A DNA stretch of 64,000 bases from Taudactylus pleione. Its lineage: Eukaryota > Chordata > Amphibia > Anura > Myobatrachidae. Position 1 is the first letter of the stretch, and each line of letters begins with the position of its first letter. Both the position numbers and the translations under genes were made by a program. The notes beneath the pieces are model-generated. The model did not search any database. It saw nothing but the letters and a program-made list of their open reading frames with translations, and was not told where the DNA came from. Location: assembly GCA_031769625.1 (NCBI GenBank), contig JAUIMM010000643.1, positions 1,925,501-1,989,500 on the forward strand, in the 5' to 3' direction. Below are positions 34,459-47,320 of the stretch, piece by piece.

Positions 34459-34757
34459 GTACCTAAAGGCAGTGTAAAAACTGTAGCTGACATTCATTAT
34501 CTTACACATATCCTCGTGCCTCTGTTACTATGGTATTTATTAGATAGCTGTAATAATACCATTGGGCAAAGTGGTTTACTGTCATTGTCCTAAAAATGAC
34601 ACACGTCTGCACTATTAAATCTATAAAACTGTACTGAGAAAGAAAACATAGGACAAGAACTTTGCAAATGGTATAATACTTAAGATGCTTTTTTTCCATT
34701 GTAAGTTTTAGAAAACCATGTACAAAACATAAATTTAAAAGTAATCTATATTGACAG

Positions 34758-36118
34758 TGTTATGTGGTGATCTGGAGACAGGAAGCAGAATATACAGTGA
34801 TGTGACAGTATTATGTGGTGCTCTGGAGACAGAAAGCAGATTACAGTGATGTGACAGTATTATGTGGTGCTCTGGAGACAGAAAGCAGAATATACAGTGA
34901 TGTGACAGTATTATGTGGTGCTCTGGAGACAGAAAGCAGAATATACAGTGATGTGACAGTGTTATGTGGTGATCTGGAGACAGGAAGCAGATTATACAGT
35001 GATGTGACAGTATTATGTGGTGCTCTGGAGACAGGAGGCAGAATATACAGTGATGTGAGTATTATGTGGCGCTCTGGAGACAGAAAGCAGAATATACAGT
35101 GATGTGAGTATTATGTGGCGCTCTGGAGACAGGAAGCAGATTATACAGTGATGTGACAGTATTATGTGGTGTTCTGGAGACAGGAAGCAGATTATACAGT
35201 GATGTGACAGTATTATGTGGTGCTCTGGAGACATGAAGCAGATTATACAGTGATGGGACAGTATTATGTGGTGCTCTGGAGACAGAAAGCAGAATATACA
35301 GTGATGTGACAGTGTTATGTGGTGCTCTGGAGACAGGAAGCAGAATATACAGTGATGTGACAGTATTATGTGGTGCTCTGGAGACAGAAAGCAGAATATA
35401 CAGTGATGTGACAGTGTTATGTGGTGATCTGGAGACAGGAACCAGATTATACAGTGATGTGACAGTATTATGTGGTGCTCTGGAGACAGGAAGCAGATTA
35501 TACAGTGATGTGACAGTGTTATGTGGTGCTCTGGAGACAGGAAGCAGATTATACAGTGATGTGGCAGTATTATGTGGTGCACTGGAGTCAGAAAGCAGAT
35601 TATACAGTGATGTGACAGTATTATGTGGTGCACTGGAGACAGGAAGCAGATTATACAGTGATGTGAGTATTATGTGGCGCTCTGGAGACAGAAAGCAGAA
35701 TATACAGTGATGTGAGTATTATGTGGCGCTCTGGAGACAGGAAGCAGATTATACAGTGATGTGACAGTATTATGTGGTGCTCTGGAGACAGGAAGCAGAT
35801 TATACAGTGATGGGACAGTATTATGTGGTGCACTGGAGTCAGAAAGCAGATTATACAGTGATGTGACAGTATTATGTGGTGCACTGGAGACAGGAAGCAG
35901 ATTATACAGTGATGTGAGTATTATGTGGCGCTCTGGAGACAGAAAGCAGAATATACAGTGATGTGAGTATTATGTGGCGCTCTGGAGACAGGAAGCAGAT
36001 TATACAGTGATGTGACAGTATTATGTGGTGCTCTGGAGACAGGAAGCAGATTATACAGTGATGGGACAGTATTATGTGGTGCACTGGAGATAGGAAGCAG
36101 ATTATATAGCGAAGTGAC
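34758..36118. repeat. 51-bp minisatellite with higher-order structure
   Basis: About 27 head-to-tail copies of a 51-bp unit (GACAGTATTATGTGGTGCTC plus the remainder) lie in LETM2 intron 5, 200 bp from exon 5. Some units are 48 bp and carry GTGAGTATTATGTGGCGC in place of GTGACAGTATTATGTGGTGC. A block with two 48-bp units recurs near 35050, 35657 and 35908, the last two 251 bp apart. Unit lengths divisible by three keep frames open on both strands. Confidence 0.93.
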
Positions 36119-36291
36119 TAATATATGTGTGTGTGTGTGTTTTATTACTAAATCTCAAGGTGTACACACAGCTAGCAGTTAGATTTGAATATGGATGGAC
36201 AAGCAAAGCAGAAATACTAATAAAGCTAACCATTACTCTGGCAACCTCACAATTATGTGGTACTCTGGAGAGATGAAGCTATTGTTGTTCA

Positions 36292-36790
<499 letters not shown>

Positions 36791-36814
36791 TCACAATTCA
36801 GCCCTTTCAAATAG

Positions 36815-36850
36815 GTCTATGCCAAAAAAAAAAAAGATAGATATATATAT
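36815..36850. repeat. Poly-A and AT microsatellite
   Basis: An A homopolymer is followed by an AT-dinucleotide run immediately left of the Tc1-like element; TA at 36850-36851 served as that element's target. Confidence 0.8.
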
Positions 36851-36851
36851 A

Positions 36852-38462
36852 CAGTCAGGTGCATAAATATTGGGACATTGATAGAATTTTCATATTTTGG
36901 CATCTACTCACCACCACAATGGCTTTGAAATGAAACAAACAAGATGTGATTTAACTGCAGACTTTCAGATTTAATTTGAGGGTAATTACATCCAAATCAG
37001 GTGAACGGTGTAGGAATTACAACGGTTTCTATATGTGCCTCCCACTTTTTAAGGGGCCAAAAGTAATGGGACAAACTAAACAATCCTAAATCTAACTTTC
37101 ACTTTTTAATACTTTGTTGCAAATCCTTTGCAGGCAATTACAGCCTGAAGTCTGGAACGCATAGACATCACCAGACGCTGGGTTTCATCCCTGGTGATGC
37201 TCTGCAAATGTCTTCATTTCCTGCTTGTTCTTGGGGCATTTTCCCTTCAGTTTTGTCTTCATCAAGTGAAATGCATGCTCAATCGGATTCAGGTCAGGGG
37301 ATTGACTTGGCCATTGCATAACATTCCACTTTTTAGCCTTAAAAAACTCTTTGGTTGCTTTTGCAGTATGCTTCGGGTCATTGTCCATCTGCACTGTGAA
37401 GCGCAGTCCAATGAGTTCTGAAGCATTTGACTGAATATGAGCATATAATATTGCCCGAAACACTTCAGAATTCACATCATCAATAAATACAAGGGAACCA
37501 GTTCCATTGGCAACCATACATGCCCATGCCATGACACTACCACCACCATGCTTCAATGATGAGGTGGTATATTTTGGATCATGAGCAGTTCCTTTCCTTC
37601 TCCATACTCTTCTCTTCCCATCACTCTGGTACAAGTTGATCTTTGTCTCATCTGTCCATAGGATGTTGTTCCAGAACTGCAATGGCTTTTTTAGATGTTG
37701 TTTGGCAAACTCTAATCTGGTCTTCCTATTTTTGTGGCTCACAATGGTTTGCATCTTGTGGTGAACCCTCTATATTCACTCTTGTGAAGTTTTCTCTTGA
37801 TTGTTGACTTTGACACATATACATCTACCTCCTGGAGAGTGTTCTTGATTTGGCAAACGGTTGTGAAGGGGTTTTTCTTCACCAGATAAATAATTCTTCT
37901 GTCATCCACCACAGTTGTTTTCCATGGTCTTCCGGGTCTTTTGGTGTTGCTGAGCTCTCCGGTGCGTTCTTTCTTTTAAGAATGTTCCAAACAGTTGATT
38001 TGGCCACACCTAATGTTTTTGTTATCTCTCTGATGGGTTTGTTTTGATTTTTCAGCCTAATGATGGCTTGCTTCACTGATAGTGACAGCTCTTTGGATCT
38101 CATATTGAGAGTTGACAGCAACGGATTCCAAATGCAAATGTCACACCTAGAATCAACTCCAGACCTTTTACCTGCTTAATTGATAATGAAATAACGAGGG
38201 AATAGCCCACACCTGTCCATGAAATAGCTTTTGAGTTGACAGTCCCATTACTTTTGGCCCCTTAAAAAGTGGGAGGCACATATTGAAACTGTTGTAATTC
38301 CTACACCGTTCACCTGATTTGGATGTAATTACCATCAAATTAAATCTGAAAGTCTGCAGTTAAAGCACATCTTGTTTGTTTCATTTTAAAGCCATTGTGG
38401 TGGTGAGTAGAGGCCAAAATATGAAAATTCTGTCAATGTCCCAATATTTATGGACCTGACTG
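36852..38462 (-). mobile_element. Tc1-like transposon A, about 1.6 kb, in LETM2 intron 3
   Basis: The inverted termini begin CAGTCAGGTGCATAAATATT and end in the matching CAGTCAGGTCCATAAATATT on the other strand. The terminal repeats are long, about 215 bp (to about 37075, and from about 38245), and nearly identical. TA dinucleotides flank both ends. Internal sequence on the minus strand encodes a Tc1 transposase. Confidence 0.93.
37185..38121 (-). pseudogene. Tc1-like transposase A, broken
   Basis: The N-terminal part (38121-37879) has a helix-turn-helix with an SVKQAIIRLKNQNKPIREI segment and a VAKSTVWNILKR segment. The catalytic part (37754-37185) has ILWTDETKINLY (first aspartate), QMDNDPKHTAKAT (second aspartate) and SQSPDLNPIEHAFHLMKTKL (final glutamate), a DDE arrangement. 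The stretch at 37755-37880 is out of frame, so the two halves are disconnected. Confidence 0.88.
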
Positions 38463-38464
38463 TA

Positions 38465-39414
<950 letters not shown>

Positions 39415-39829
39415 CTAAAGGCAACACAAGAAATATCGGTCATTATTACACAAATACCCAGACAAATGTGTAGAATACGGTTATACAAACATTTATCTAC
39501 AAGAGTTTACATGAAAAAATAAAAATAATTATCTGCAGGGTAAAACTACTTAATATTATGTTCTAAAAGATCATAACTAAAAAAAATAAAAATTGAAGAA
39601 TGCAGCCCCTTTTGTCACTTTGATTTGAATGTACAGGTAATTATTAATTACTGTAATTGTATGTAAACGTTAATTATGTACTAAATAAAGGGTCTGTACA
39701 GCTTCAGATTACTCATTTGTTGTCTTACACATGCCCTCCTCCTGCATCTGTAACTAAATATATAGTTTATGGCTTCCTTCTGTACATTTATACCCATACA
39801 TTTATATGAAAGCATTCTGCATGATGATA
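39415..39829 (-). other. LETM2 intron 2, part next to exon 3, no feature seen
   Basis: AT-rich sequence with no supported gene or repeat. Confidence 0.55.
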
Positions 39830-39877
39830 CACTATATGGACAAAAGTATTCTGACACCTGACCATTACACCAACAGG

Positions 39878-40905
39878 TACAATAAGTGGAAAAATGGGAT
39901 TTGAACAGCGCTGATATCAATAAAACCTGATGTGATGTACCTGAAAAATTGTTATAGAACACTTTGAAGAGACAACGAAATTGGTTTTTCTACATGCTTA
40001 GAATCATTCAATCAAAATTGCTTCAATATGAGGATTATAACAATATACAGGCATAAATATATTCTCATGGGCTCTCCTATTTAAAAATCTCACACGGCTT
40101 GGTTCACAATGAAAAAATATTTATTACGTATAAAACAATGCATAGAAGGTAAAAAGGATCAATGATAATCCAATTCTTGGAGTAATAGTGAGATATTCAT
40201 AATCTGTATCTATCCATTGTCCATGGAAGAATTAAAAAGCAAAAAATGATAAAGTCACATAATATGTAGCAGCATTCATAAAAGAGGAGTGGAGTAAATA
40301 ACAGGGCAATCCGGGTGAATATCCAGCAAAGCGAAATGTTTATATTACAGTCCTTCAGATGTAATCCGTCTTTGCTGTAAGCTAGAAGTCCTGCTTTTAG
40401 CAATGGACGGTGGTGGCGTGGCTGAAAAGTTGGTTTAAAGGATGCTGATCCAGAACCTCCCATGTAGTCTCCAATCCAATAAGAAATTCAAGGGGTGCTA
40501 AACACATTTCGTTGTGGTAAACCCTCACAACTTCGATTATAATTGATCCTTTTTACCTTCTATGCATTGTTTTATAAGTAATAAATATTTTTTCGTTGTG
40601 AACCAAGCCGTATGAGATTTTTAAATAGGAGAGCCCATGAGAATATATTTATGCCTGTATATTTGTTATAACCCTCATAAAGAATCAATTATGATTGGTT
40701 TTTCTACATGCTTAGAATCATTCAATTTCGTTGTCTCTTCAAAGTGTTCTATAACAATTTTTTAGGTACATCACATCAGGTTTTATTGATATCAGCGCTG
40801 TTCAAATCCCTTTTTTCCACTTATTGTATCTTTCGCTTGGAGTTTGACACTCCTATTTTGAGTCAGCTGCTTGTTGATAGCGCCAATCCAGTCCATTAAT
40901 TTTCC
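39878..40905. mobile_element. 1028-bp foldback insert with 16-bp target duplication
   Basis: CCATTACACCAACAGG is duplicated exactly at 39862-39877 and 40906-40921. The insert has long inverted arms: 39878 to about 40170 pairs with about 40535-40828 at very high identity. An inner stretch (ATTGGTTTTTCTACATGCTT) is in the opposite orientation in one arm. About 77 unpaired bases (40829-40905) follow the right arm, and the centre has no ORF. The long target duplication suggests target-primed reverse transcription rather than a DNA transposon. The family was not recognised. Confidence 0.82.
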
Positions 40906-40921
40906 CCATTACACCAACAGG

Positions 40922-41781
40922 GACTTTAATGACATTGTATTCAAATGCATATACTTTAATATGGAGTTGATCCCCCTTTTGCAGCTTCCACTCTTTTTGG
41001 AAGGTTTTCCACAAGATTTTGGAGTGTTTCTGTGGGAATTTGTGCCCATTCATTCTGTAGACTATTTATGAGGTCAGGCAGTGATGTTGGACGAGAAGAC
41101 CTGAAAAACATACCATTATCCCTCCTCCACCAAACTTCACAGTTGGCACAATGCAGTCAGGCAGGTAACGTTCTCCCGGCATCCGCCAAACCCAGACTTG
41201 GCCATCTGACTGCCAAACAGAGAAGCGTGATTCATCACTCCACAGAACACGTTTCCACTGCTCCACAGTTCAGTGTCTCTGTGCTTTATACCACTCCATC
41301 TGACGCTTGGCATTAGACTTGGTGATGTGAGGCTTGTATGGAGCTGCTCGCCCATGGAAACCCATTCCATTAAGCTCCCGCCACACAATTTTTGGGCTTA
41401 CATTAATGCCAGTGGATGTTTGGAACTCTTCAGCTATGGAATCAACAAAGCGTTGGCGACTTTTACGCTCCATGCGCCTTAGCAGTCGTTGACCCAGCTC
41501 TGTGATATATGTGGTCTTCCGCTTTGTGGCTGAGATGCTGTTGTTCCTAAACGCTTCCACTTTCTAATAATATCACTTACAGTTGACCGTGGAATATCCA
41601 GCAGCGATGAAATTTCACAAACCATCTTATTGCAAAGGTGGCATACTATCACAGGACCACGCTTGAAGTCCACTAAGCTCTTCAGAATGACCCATTTTAT
41701 ATCACAAATGTTTACAAATGGAGACTGCATGGCTAGGTGCTTGATTTTATACAGCTGTGGCAACGGGTCTGATTGAAACAC
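40922..41781 (-). pseudogene. Tc1-like transposase B, broken
   Basis: The frames at 41781-41479, 41560-41270 and 41388-41066 give successive pieces: an N-terminal helix-turn-helix (CEISSLLDIPRSTVSDIIRK), a WRELNGMGFHGRAA piece, and [20 protein letters not shown] with the first catalytic aspartate. The C-terminal part near 40922-41050 is degenerate. Frameshifts separate the pieces. Confidence 0.87.
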
Positions 41782-41926
41782 CTTAATTCAATAATTAACA
41801 GGTGTGGCCAAATACTTTTGTCCATATAGTGTATAAAGACAGGATTGAAATCACAGTGGGTAGCCAGGAACATAAAATAATTAATTTGGTAAACATTGTT
41901 TTAGTGCACATGCAAGCCAATAAGTC

Positions 41927-42190
41927 AAGGCCCCCCTACATTAGCAACGGATTGCCGCAATTTTGCGATCCTGCAACCCGGCATCGCAGGATCGCTGAAA
42001 TCTAACATGGTGGATTTCACAGATATGCCGATCACGATCACAAAATGATCGTGATTGGCAGATCGTCAAAATTTAACATGTACAATTTCACAGATCCTGC
42101 GATGGATCGCGGAACATCGATGGCTGCCTGTCGGCATTTCCAATCCGATCGCAGGATCGCGCAATCCCCATTCAGATGTATGGGGGCCTT
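41927..42190. mobile_element. 264-bp hairpin-rich MITE
   Basis: The ends AAGGCCCCCCTACAT and ATGTATGGGGGCCTT are inverted with one mismatch. Inside are several short hairpins built on a GCGATCCTGC/GCAGGATCGC core (for example 41965-41995) and on GATCACGATC (about 42030-42060). There is no ORF and no clear target duplication. Confidence 0.7.
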
Positions 42191-42279
42191 AAGAGATCTG
42201 AAAGCAGAAACCCCTTTGCAAGCATTTGCATGATTTTAATTGTAGATCACTTTGCATGTTTCTGTCCAAAACAAAGAAT

Positions 42280-42460
42280 GGGAAGACATTACCGAGGTAC
42301 AGAGAACAAGGAATGGGAACACATTACCGAGGTACAGAGGAGAAAGAAGGAGAACACATTACCGAGGTACAGAGAATAAGGAATGAGAAAACTACCAAGA
42401 TACAGAGGATAAGTAATGAGAAGACTACAAAGAACAAGGAATGAGAATACTACAGAGGCA
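42280..42460. repeat. Short tandem repeat of about 37 bp next to LETM2 exon 2
   Basis: About five decaying copies of a unit like ACATTACCGAGGTACAGAGA plus AYAAGGAATGRGAA are arranged in tandem. The array ends about 25 bp from the splice donor of exon 2. Confidence 0.8.
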
Positions 42461-42482
42461 CAGTGAAGAATATTGGACGTAC

Positions 42483-42852
42483 CCTCCTCCTCTCTCTTCT
42501 GCTTAACACCTGACCATGTAACAGCCTCCAAACCATTCGAGCAGCCACTTTGGTGTCGATCCAGAGGAGTCGGAAACCGTGATAGAAGTGTTTTATCTCG
42601 TCCACCACTTTTTGCCGCAGTGACTTGCGCACAACAGGTGACGTTTTCTCTGGCTCTGGTGTAGGGGGATCCGGCGGAGGCAAGTTCTGAAGCCGCAGAA
42701 TAGATGAGTGATAATTACATGTCTTGATGGAGGGGTACACGAAGGTTGTGGGTGCCCAGCTACATGATCTGGGAGACAGCAATCTCTTTTGGTTATAGGA
42801 TATGGAAGTGTACAAAGGACAACCAGTCTTCTGTAGGACAAGACGACAACCC
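42483..42852 (-). CDS. LETM2: LETM2 coding exon 2
   Basis: This 370-bp exon has one base completing the codon split with exon 1 and 123 further codons. The N-terminal half is a variable arginine, serine and proline-rich linker ([14 protein letters not shown]). The C-terminal half is conserved: [20 protein letters not shown], then [31 protein letters not shown] is the LETM2 form. The donor is AGG followed by GTACGT. I chose the acceptor ATTCACAG at 42853-42855 because it alone keeps exon 1 in frame; a closer CTTCAG at 42687 is an alternative if exon 1 were different. Confidence 0.92.
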
Positions 42853-43370
42853 CTGTGAATTATTAATTACACCTATTAGATAGATCCTTTCAAGACAGCA
42901 CAAACCAATAAGTATGGTTTTGTAAGATATGTTGTTTGGCGTAGACTATAACCCAACACAAAACAGTCCTTCTTTCAGCCGTTCGTAAACCAGTAACAAA
43001 AAACATGGTAGGTAATGCAAACTACATAAATGAATTACAAATATTATAAATTTTTTTGCATTTAGCACATATTTTAAAGAACTTATAAATACATATATAA
43101 AGATTTTTAGGGTAGAATATTTTCAGTTATTACAAACTATTTCTACATTCAGAAGGCATGAGGATAATTACTAGAAAATGAGAAGAAAAGTGACGAAGGA
43201 TAGAACTTTGCTCCCAAACGAACATGAACCTGCAGAAAGGTAGGGATTTGAGGTGTTCGGATACGTCTGTTAGAATAAATACAATTCAGCAAATCAAGTT
43301 CCCGAAATGTGATGTCTTAAACAAAGATGATGCCTAAAACAGAGCTAGGCCGAGGACGCAATGAATGAAT
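42853..43370 (-). other. LETM2 intron 1 of the coding part, no feature seen
   Basis: AT-rich non-coding sequence up to the dispersed repeat at about 43370. Confidence 0.55.
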
Positions 43371-43640
43371 TTCTCCTGAATGGTGCACACATACTCTGCA
43401 ATGCATTACAGAGAACATCAGTCCCTGCCCCAGTGAAGCTTACAATCTATATTCCCTACCACATGGACAAAAACACACACATGCTAATTTTTGTCACAAG
43501 CCAATTAACCTACCAGTATATTTTTAGATTGTGGGAGGAAACCGGGACACCCGGAGGAAACAACGAAAGCATGGGCAGAATATACCAACTCCACACAGTT
43601 AAGGCCTTGATGTGGAATTGAACCCCTGATAGTAAAGTTA
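43370..43640. repeat. Dispersed vertebrate repeat fragment
   Basis: The sequence around GTGGGAGGAAACCGGGACAC and the following CGGAGGAAACAACG resembles a widely dispersed, conserved vertebrate repeat that I recognise but cannot name with certainty. No target duplication or ends were defined. Confidence 0.5.
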
Positions 43641-43798
43641 AGTTTATAAAGGAGCAGTTAACTTCCTGTAGACATTGCCTACAACTAACCCCACAGGGGC
43701 ATTACTGGAGGTCAAGCTATCCACTCTGTGTGTTGTAGAAATAAACTATGCTGGTATATAAACACTTCAGGATGCTTTACAGGCCTCCAGCAGTACGA

Positions 43799-44041
43799 GT
43801 GGGGTCATTCCATGTCAACTGGACAAGTGGTCCCCATCTGACAATCTCCAAATTTTGATAGTTGTACCCACTCCTACTTTGAGGGCCATCGCTTTGCTAC
43901 TATTGCATATTGTGAACTAAACTTTTCCTAAAGTTAGTCTGATATATATGCCAACCTTCATGTAATATTTTATGAAAATTGTAAATGATCAGGTGGGGGC
44001 CAATTTTCAAAATTGGTCAGCTTGACATGAAATGTCCCAGT
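43799..44041. mobile_element. MITE-like segment with imperfect termini
   Basis: TGGGGTCATTCCATGTCAAC at the left and TTGACATGAAATGTCCCAG at the right are imperfect inverted copies. AGTGG occurs at both edges and could be part of a target duplication. No ORF. Confidence 0.5.
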
Positions 44042-44374
44042 GGTAAATCTAGCACTTCCATGATATAAACACTATCTGGACGAGAGTCTCAGATGACAGA
44101 CTTGAAAAAAATATTGTTTAATAGACTATGGCTCCTATAAAAATAAAAATGAAAAAAAGAAAATGGGTCGACATAATTTGCTGCTATAGCAGCAGTCTCC
44201 CAAAAAGTAGAATAATGGTATGAAAGCTTAGTCACTTTTTTTCTTCTTGGGTATCTGCTTCATTTGCGAATCTGTATCTCCTCTCACTATACAGTATACA
44301 GTAAGAAGGAGACATCATAAACATAATCCACACAATTAACTAGTTATGTTCTAAAACAATTTCACAAATCTTAC

Positions 44375-44421
44375 CGGGATCGGAAAGAAGCCAGAACGAT
44401 ACTTGAGGTGTAAGATGCCAT
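44375..44421 (-). CDS. LETM2: LETM2 coding exon 1 (start codon, mitochondrial presequence)
   Basis: The initiator ATG (44419-44421) lies in a good context (G at -3, G at +4) and opens MASYTSSIVLASFRSR, which parallels the mammalian LETM2 start MAFYS..SVLA. The stretch is basic and hydroxylated without acidic residues, typical of a mitochondrial targeting presequence. The donor is CCG followed by GTAAGA, leaving two bases of a split codon. A plausible acceptor (GTTGGCAG) at 44445-44452 means the exon has about 23 bp of 5' UTR and an upstream non-coding exon is expected. Confidence 0.85.
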
Positions 44422-44591
44422 TTCTTCTTAAAATTATTTTAGATCTGCCAACAAAAAATAAAGTAAGTTAACCTTAATGTGAATGTAAGCAATGCCACTT
44501 TAATCACCAGCATTGGTTTGCAGATTATGGGGGGGGGGGTCAGGTAATTGAAACTGTAACACTGTCAAACTACTGGTTGTAAAATACTATT

Positions 44592-44986
44592 GCTGGGCAT
44601 ACACGGCCAGATACAATGTCTGTCAGACCGACAGACATTTTATCTGGCAGCCTGCCAGCCGCAGATGTCGCCGGCATACACTGAGATTTCTCAATGTATC
44701 AGCCCGATATCTGCGCTCCGCCCCCGGGGGAGGAGACATTTCCCTGTTCCTTCCGTAGGAAGGAACTCAGGAAATGTCTGTCTGTCGGCCGCGGCTGGGC
44801 ATACACTGCCCCATACGGCCGACAGTTTACCGGTAAATATCGCATCGGACGGGCATGCTGGACAATCCGCCATGCCCGACCGAGCAATATTTAACCCTCG
44901 GTCGCCCCCCCCAGACGCTACAATTATCGGGGCGATCCGCCGATATCAGGCAGATCGCCCCGATAATTGTAGCGTGTATGGCCAGC
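44592..44986. mobile_element. 395-bp serial-hairpin MITE
   Basis: The ends GCTGGGCATACAC and GTGTATGGCCAGC are inverted with one mismatch. The interior is a row of stems: one around 44609-44646, one with AGGAAGGAAC-type arms near 44740-44780, and a perfect 21-bp stem with arms at 44917-44937 and 44953-44973. There is no ORF. A clear target duplication was not found. Confidence 0.75.
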
Positions 44987-45198
44987 TTTAGTAACGCCAT
45001 ATTTCTTTTCTATTTCAAAGAACAATTTTTACTAGCCAATACTTTGCTGATGGCAATGCCAATCTGGGCATGTTGTACAGAATACATAACACCTACCTGA
45101 TATATTTTCTCTTACAGTGTTTGCAGACATAGGACACTACAGCTACCAACATGACCTGGTAGCCAGACATGATCATAATACTAATATAATCATTAGGG

Positions 45199-45352
45199 CA
45201 GGGATATTCAACATGTGGTCCTCCAGGTGCTGTGGAACTATACATCCCACCTTGCCCTGGCACAGTTTTAGCATGCCCTAATAGCAAAATTGTGGTAGGG
45301 CATGATGGCATGTGTAGTTTCGCAGCAGCTGAAGAGCCGCTTGATGAATACC
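45199..45352. mobile_element. hAT-like MITE fragment
   Basis: It starts CAGGGATATTCAACATGTGG and has an internal inverted pair around GGGCATGATGGCATGTGTAG and its left partner CTATACATCCCACCTTGCCC. It resembles an abundant hAT non-autonomous family. The right end is degraded. Confidence 0.65.
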
Positions 45353-45375
45353 CCACTATAAGAGTCTATAAAATA

Positions 45376-45589
45376 AGTGTTCATTCTAGCACCCTGCACC
45401 TGTCCAAACCCGTGCAATTCCCCTTTCCTATCTGGGGTGTGCTCTGGTGCTTCTAGCACACTCTGGTCTGTAGATTAACAGTCTGTTGCATCAGTTGAGT
45501 GTGCTAGAAGCACCACAGAGCGACACCCCAGGCAAGAAAGAGAAACTGCACGGGTTGTGATAGGTGTAGGGGGTGATAGAATGAACACT
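45376..45589. mobile_element. 214-bp palindromic MITE
   Basis: AGTGTTCATTCTA is perfectly inverted at the right end, and most of the element pairs with itself (CTGGTGCTTCTAGCACAC against its partner). AAATA is duplicated at 45371-45375 and 45590-45594. No ORF. Confidence 0.85.
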
Positions 45590-45842
45590 AAATAACATAG
45601 GATATACACCTACTCAACATGCTATAACCACAGGACATGATCATAATACAATTATATTACATGCTACAGTATAAAGACATTGGACACCACACCTCCCAAA
45701 ATAACCTGATCACTGGACATGATCATAAAACAATTCTATAACATTCTATAAAATGACACAGGACAATACCTCTACACAACATGAACTTCCTATAGACATG
45801 TTTATAATCTGTGTCTATTACTTTCTATACAGACAAAATTTC

Positions 45843-46038
45843 AGGGTTGCATAAAATTGGATTTTGTGTAAAAAAAAAACGGATTTATTTGATTTAAATC
45901 AATTTTTTGGAATTAAATAGTTTTTTTTAAGTAAACGTTTTACATTTTTAAATGTTTATTTAAAAAAAAGTCCTATTTAGATCAAATAATAGTTTTTGAT
46001 TTTATTTTTTTTTTTTAAATCCAATTTTATGCAACCCT
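45843..46038. mobile_element. 196-bp AT-rich palindromic MITE
   Basis: AGGGTTGCATAAAATTGG at the left and its exact inverse at the right enclose a T- and A-rich self-complementary core. No ORF or clear target duplication. Confidence 0.75.
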
Positions 46039-46734
46039 ATGAGACAATACTCCCCAACATGATCTGACCACTGGGCAAGATCTTAAAACAATTATCTTAT
46101 TACAGTCTATAAAGAGATAGGACACACAGAATTCTGAAATAAGAGGACGTCTTGACACACTCCAAAAAAAGCAAATTGCATTGGTTGATCGAAAACCCCA
46201 GGCTTAACTTCTAGGTCTGATCCCTTTCAATCAAAATAGCAGTACTTTTCCATATCTGAAGAATCAGGCAGCGATCTGCAAAATGTGTTGTATTGATGGA
46301 GATTATAGCATAGTGTCTGCTTTTTATATCAATAAAACAAAAATCTGTTTGGAAATATCAGCCAATGCTGAAGCACTCTCTTTCATACACTTTGGACATG
46401 CCAAGTCCTACTGCAAAGAGGACCATATAATTATACACCCTTTATACTGATACCATTTGGTACTATCATTTGGACATTCCAAATTTCTAGTAAACTTGCA
46501 TTAACTATTCATCTACATGTTTAAAATTAATTTTGGTTCCCCTTCAGCTCTTCTCAGTGGCAGCAACATCCACTAGTAAGCCTCTATCAAGAGGAGTGGC
46601 CCAGACCTTGCACCTTATTAAGGCCTATACAACATGACCTGACAGTCGGACATGATAATTATACAATTCTATTACATTCTTTAAAAACATGATATTACAC
46701 CTCTCAAAATGACATGACGACTTGACATGATCAT

Positions 46735-47280
46735 GGGGTATATTTACTAAAGTGAGAGTTTTAGAAGTGGAGATGTTGCCTATAGCAACCAATCAGATTC
46801 TAACATTTAACTAGCACCTTCTAGAAGATAACAGCTAGAATCTGATTGGTTGCTATGGACAATATCTCTACTTCTAAAAACTCTCTCTTTAGTAGAGTTC
46901 ACTCTAGGTCCGGCGGCAGGCAGGGCGCTGAACCTAGAGCAAGGGCACTTCTGCGAGCGTGTGCCCAAAAAGGAGAATGTGTCTTTATGAAGCGTCCCCT
47001 TTTCGTCACTCTTGGGGGCGTGCCCAGTACTTATGGACATGCCGGGCAGCCCCCAAGCGCTGCGGTCACTGTTAATGGATACCGGTGCATGCGCCCGGCG
47101 TCCATTCACCGGCGGTGACCGATGCTCTTCTGTTTCCCCACCCGAGGACAGAGCTCGCAGGCTGTTTCAGCGGGGTGCCGCGCTGGAGGGCAGGGTGCTT
47201 TCTGCCCTTCAGAAATAGGGCAGGGCGCAGAGCCACGCTGAAACAGCCTAGCGGAAACGCTACTTTAGTAAGTATACCCC
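46735..47280. mobile_element. 546-bp Harbinger-like MITE
   Basis: GGGGTATATTTACTAAAG and the inverse of GGGGTATACTTACTAAAG form the termini. CAT flanks both sides (46732-46734 and 47281-47283). A nested palindrome at the left end contains CAACCAATCAGATTCT and its inverse. The right half is GC-rich and includes inverted GCTGTTTCAGCG-type segments. Confidence 0.78.
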
Positions 47281-47320
47281 CATAATATCTATTATAGTCT
47301 ATATAGATATAGGACACTAA

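Larger units (their letters stand above)
39830..41831 (-). mobile_element. Tc1-like transposon B in LETM2 intron 2, carrying an insert
   Basis: The termini CACTATATGGACAAAAGTAT and AATACTTTTGTCCATATAGT are inverted copies flanked by TA on both sides. The minus strand encodes a Tc1 transposase. A 1028-bp foldback segment (39878-40905) interrupts it close to the left end; without it the element would be about 960 bp. Confidence 0.92.

Noticed and set aside
34815..36084. Long repetitive ORFs on both strands in the minisatellite
   Set aside because: They arise because the repeat unit is a multiple of three without stops; there is no start context, no homology and they sit in an intron.
34758..36118. 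CRISPR array
   Set aside because: The repeats are contiguous without unique spacers, and the genome is vertebrate.
42687..42692. Splice acceptor CTTCAG as start of LETM2 exon 2
   Set aside because: It would leave the two-base overhang of exon 1 out of frame; the acceptor at 42853-42855 joins in frame and the intervening frame is open.
44691..44894. Short ORFs on both strands in the MITE at 44592-44986
   Set aside because: They are mirror reading frames of hairpin sequence with no homology.
47072..47285. Opposed ORFs in the MITE at 46735-47280
   Set aside because: Both come from an inverted GC-rich repeat and show no coding signal.
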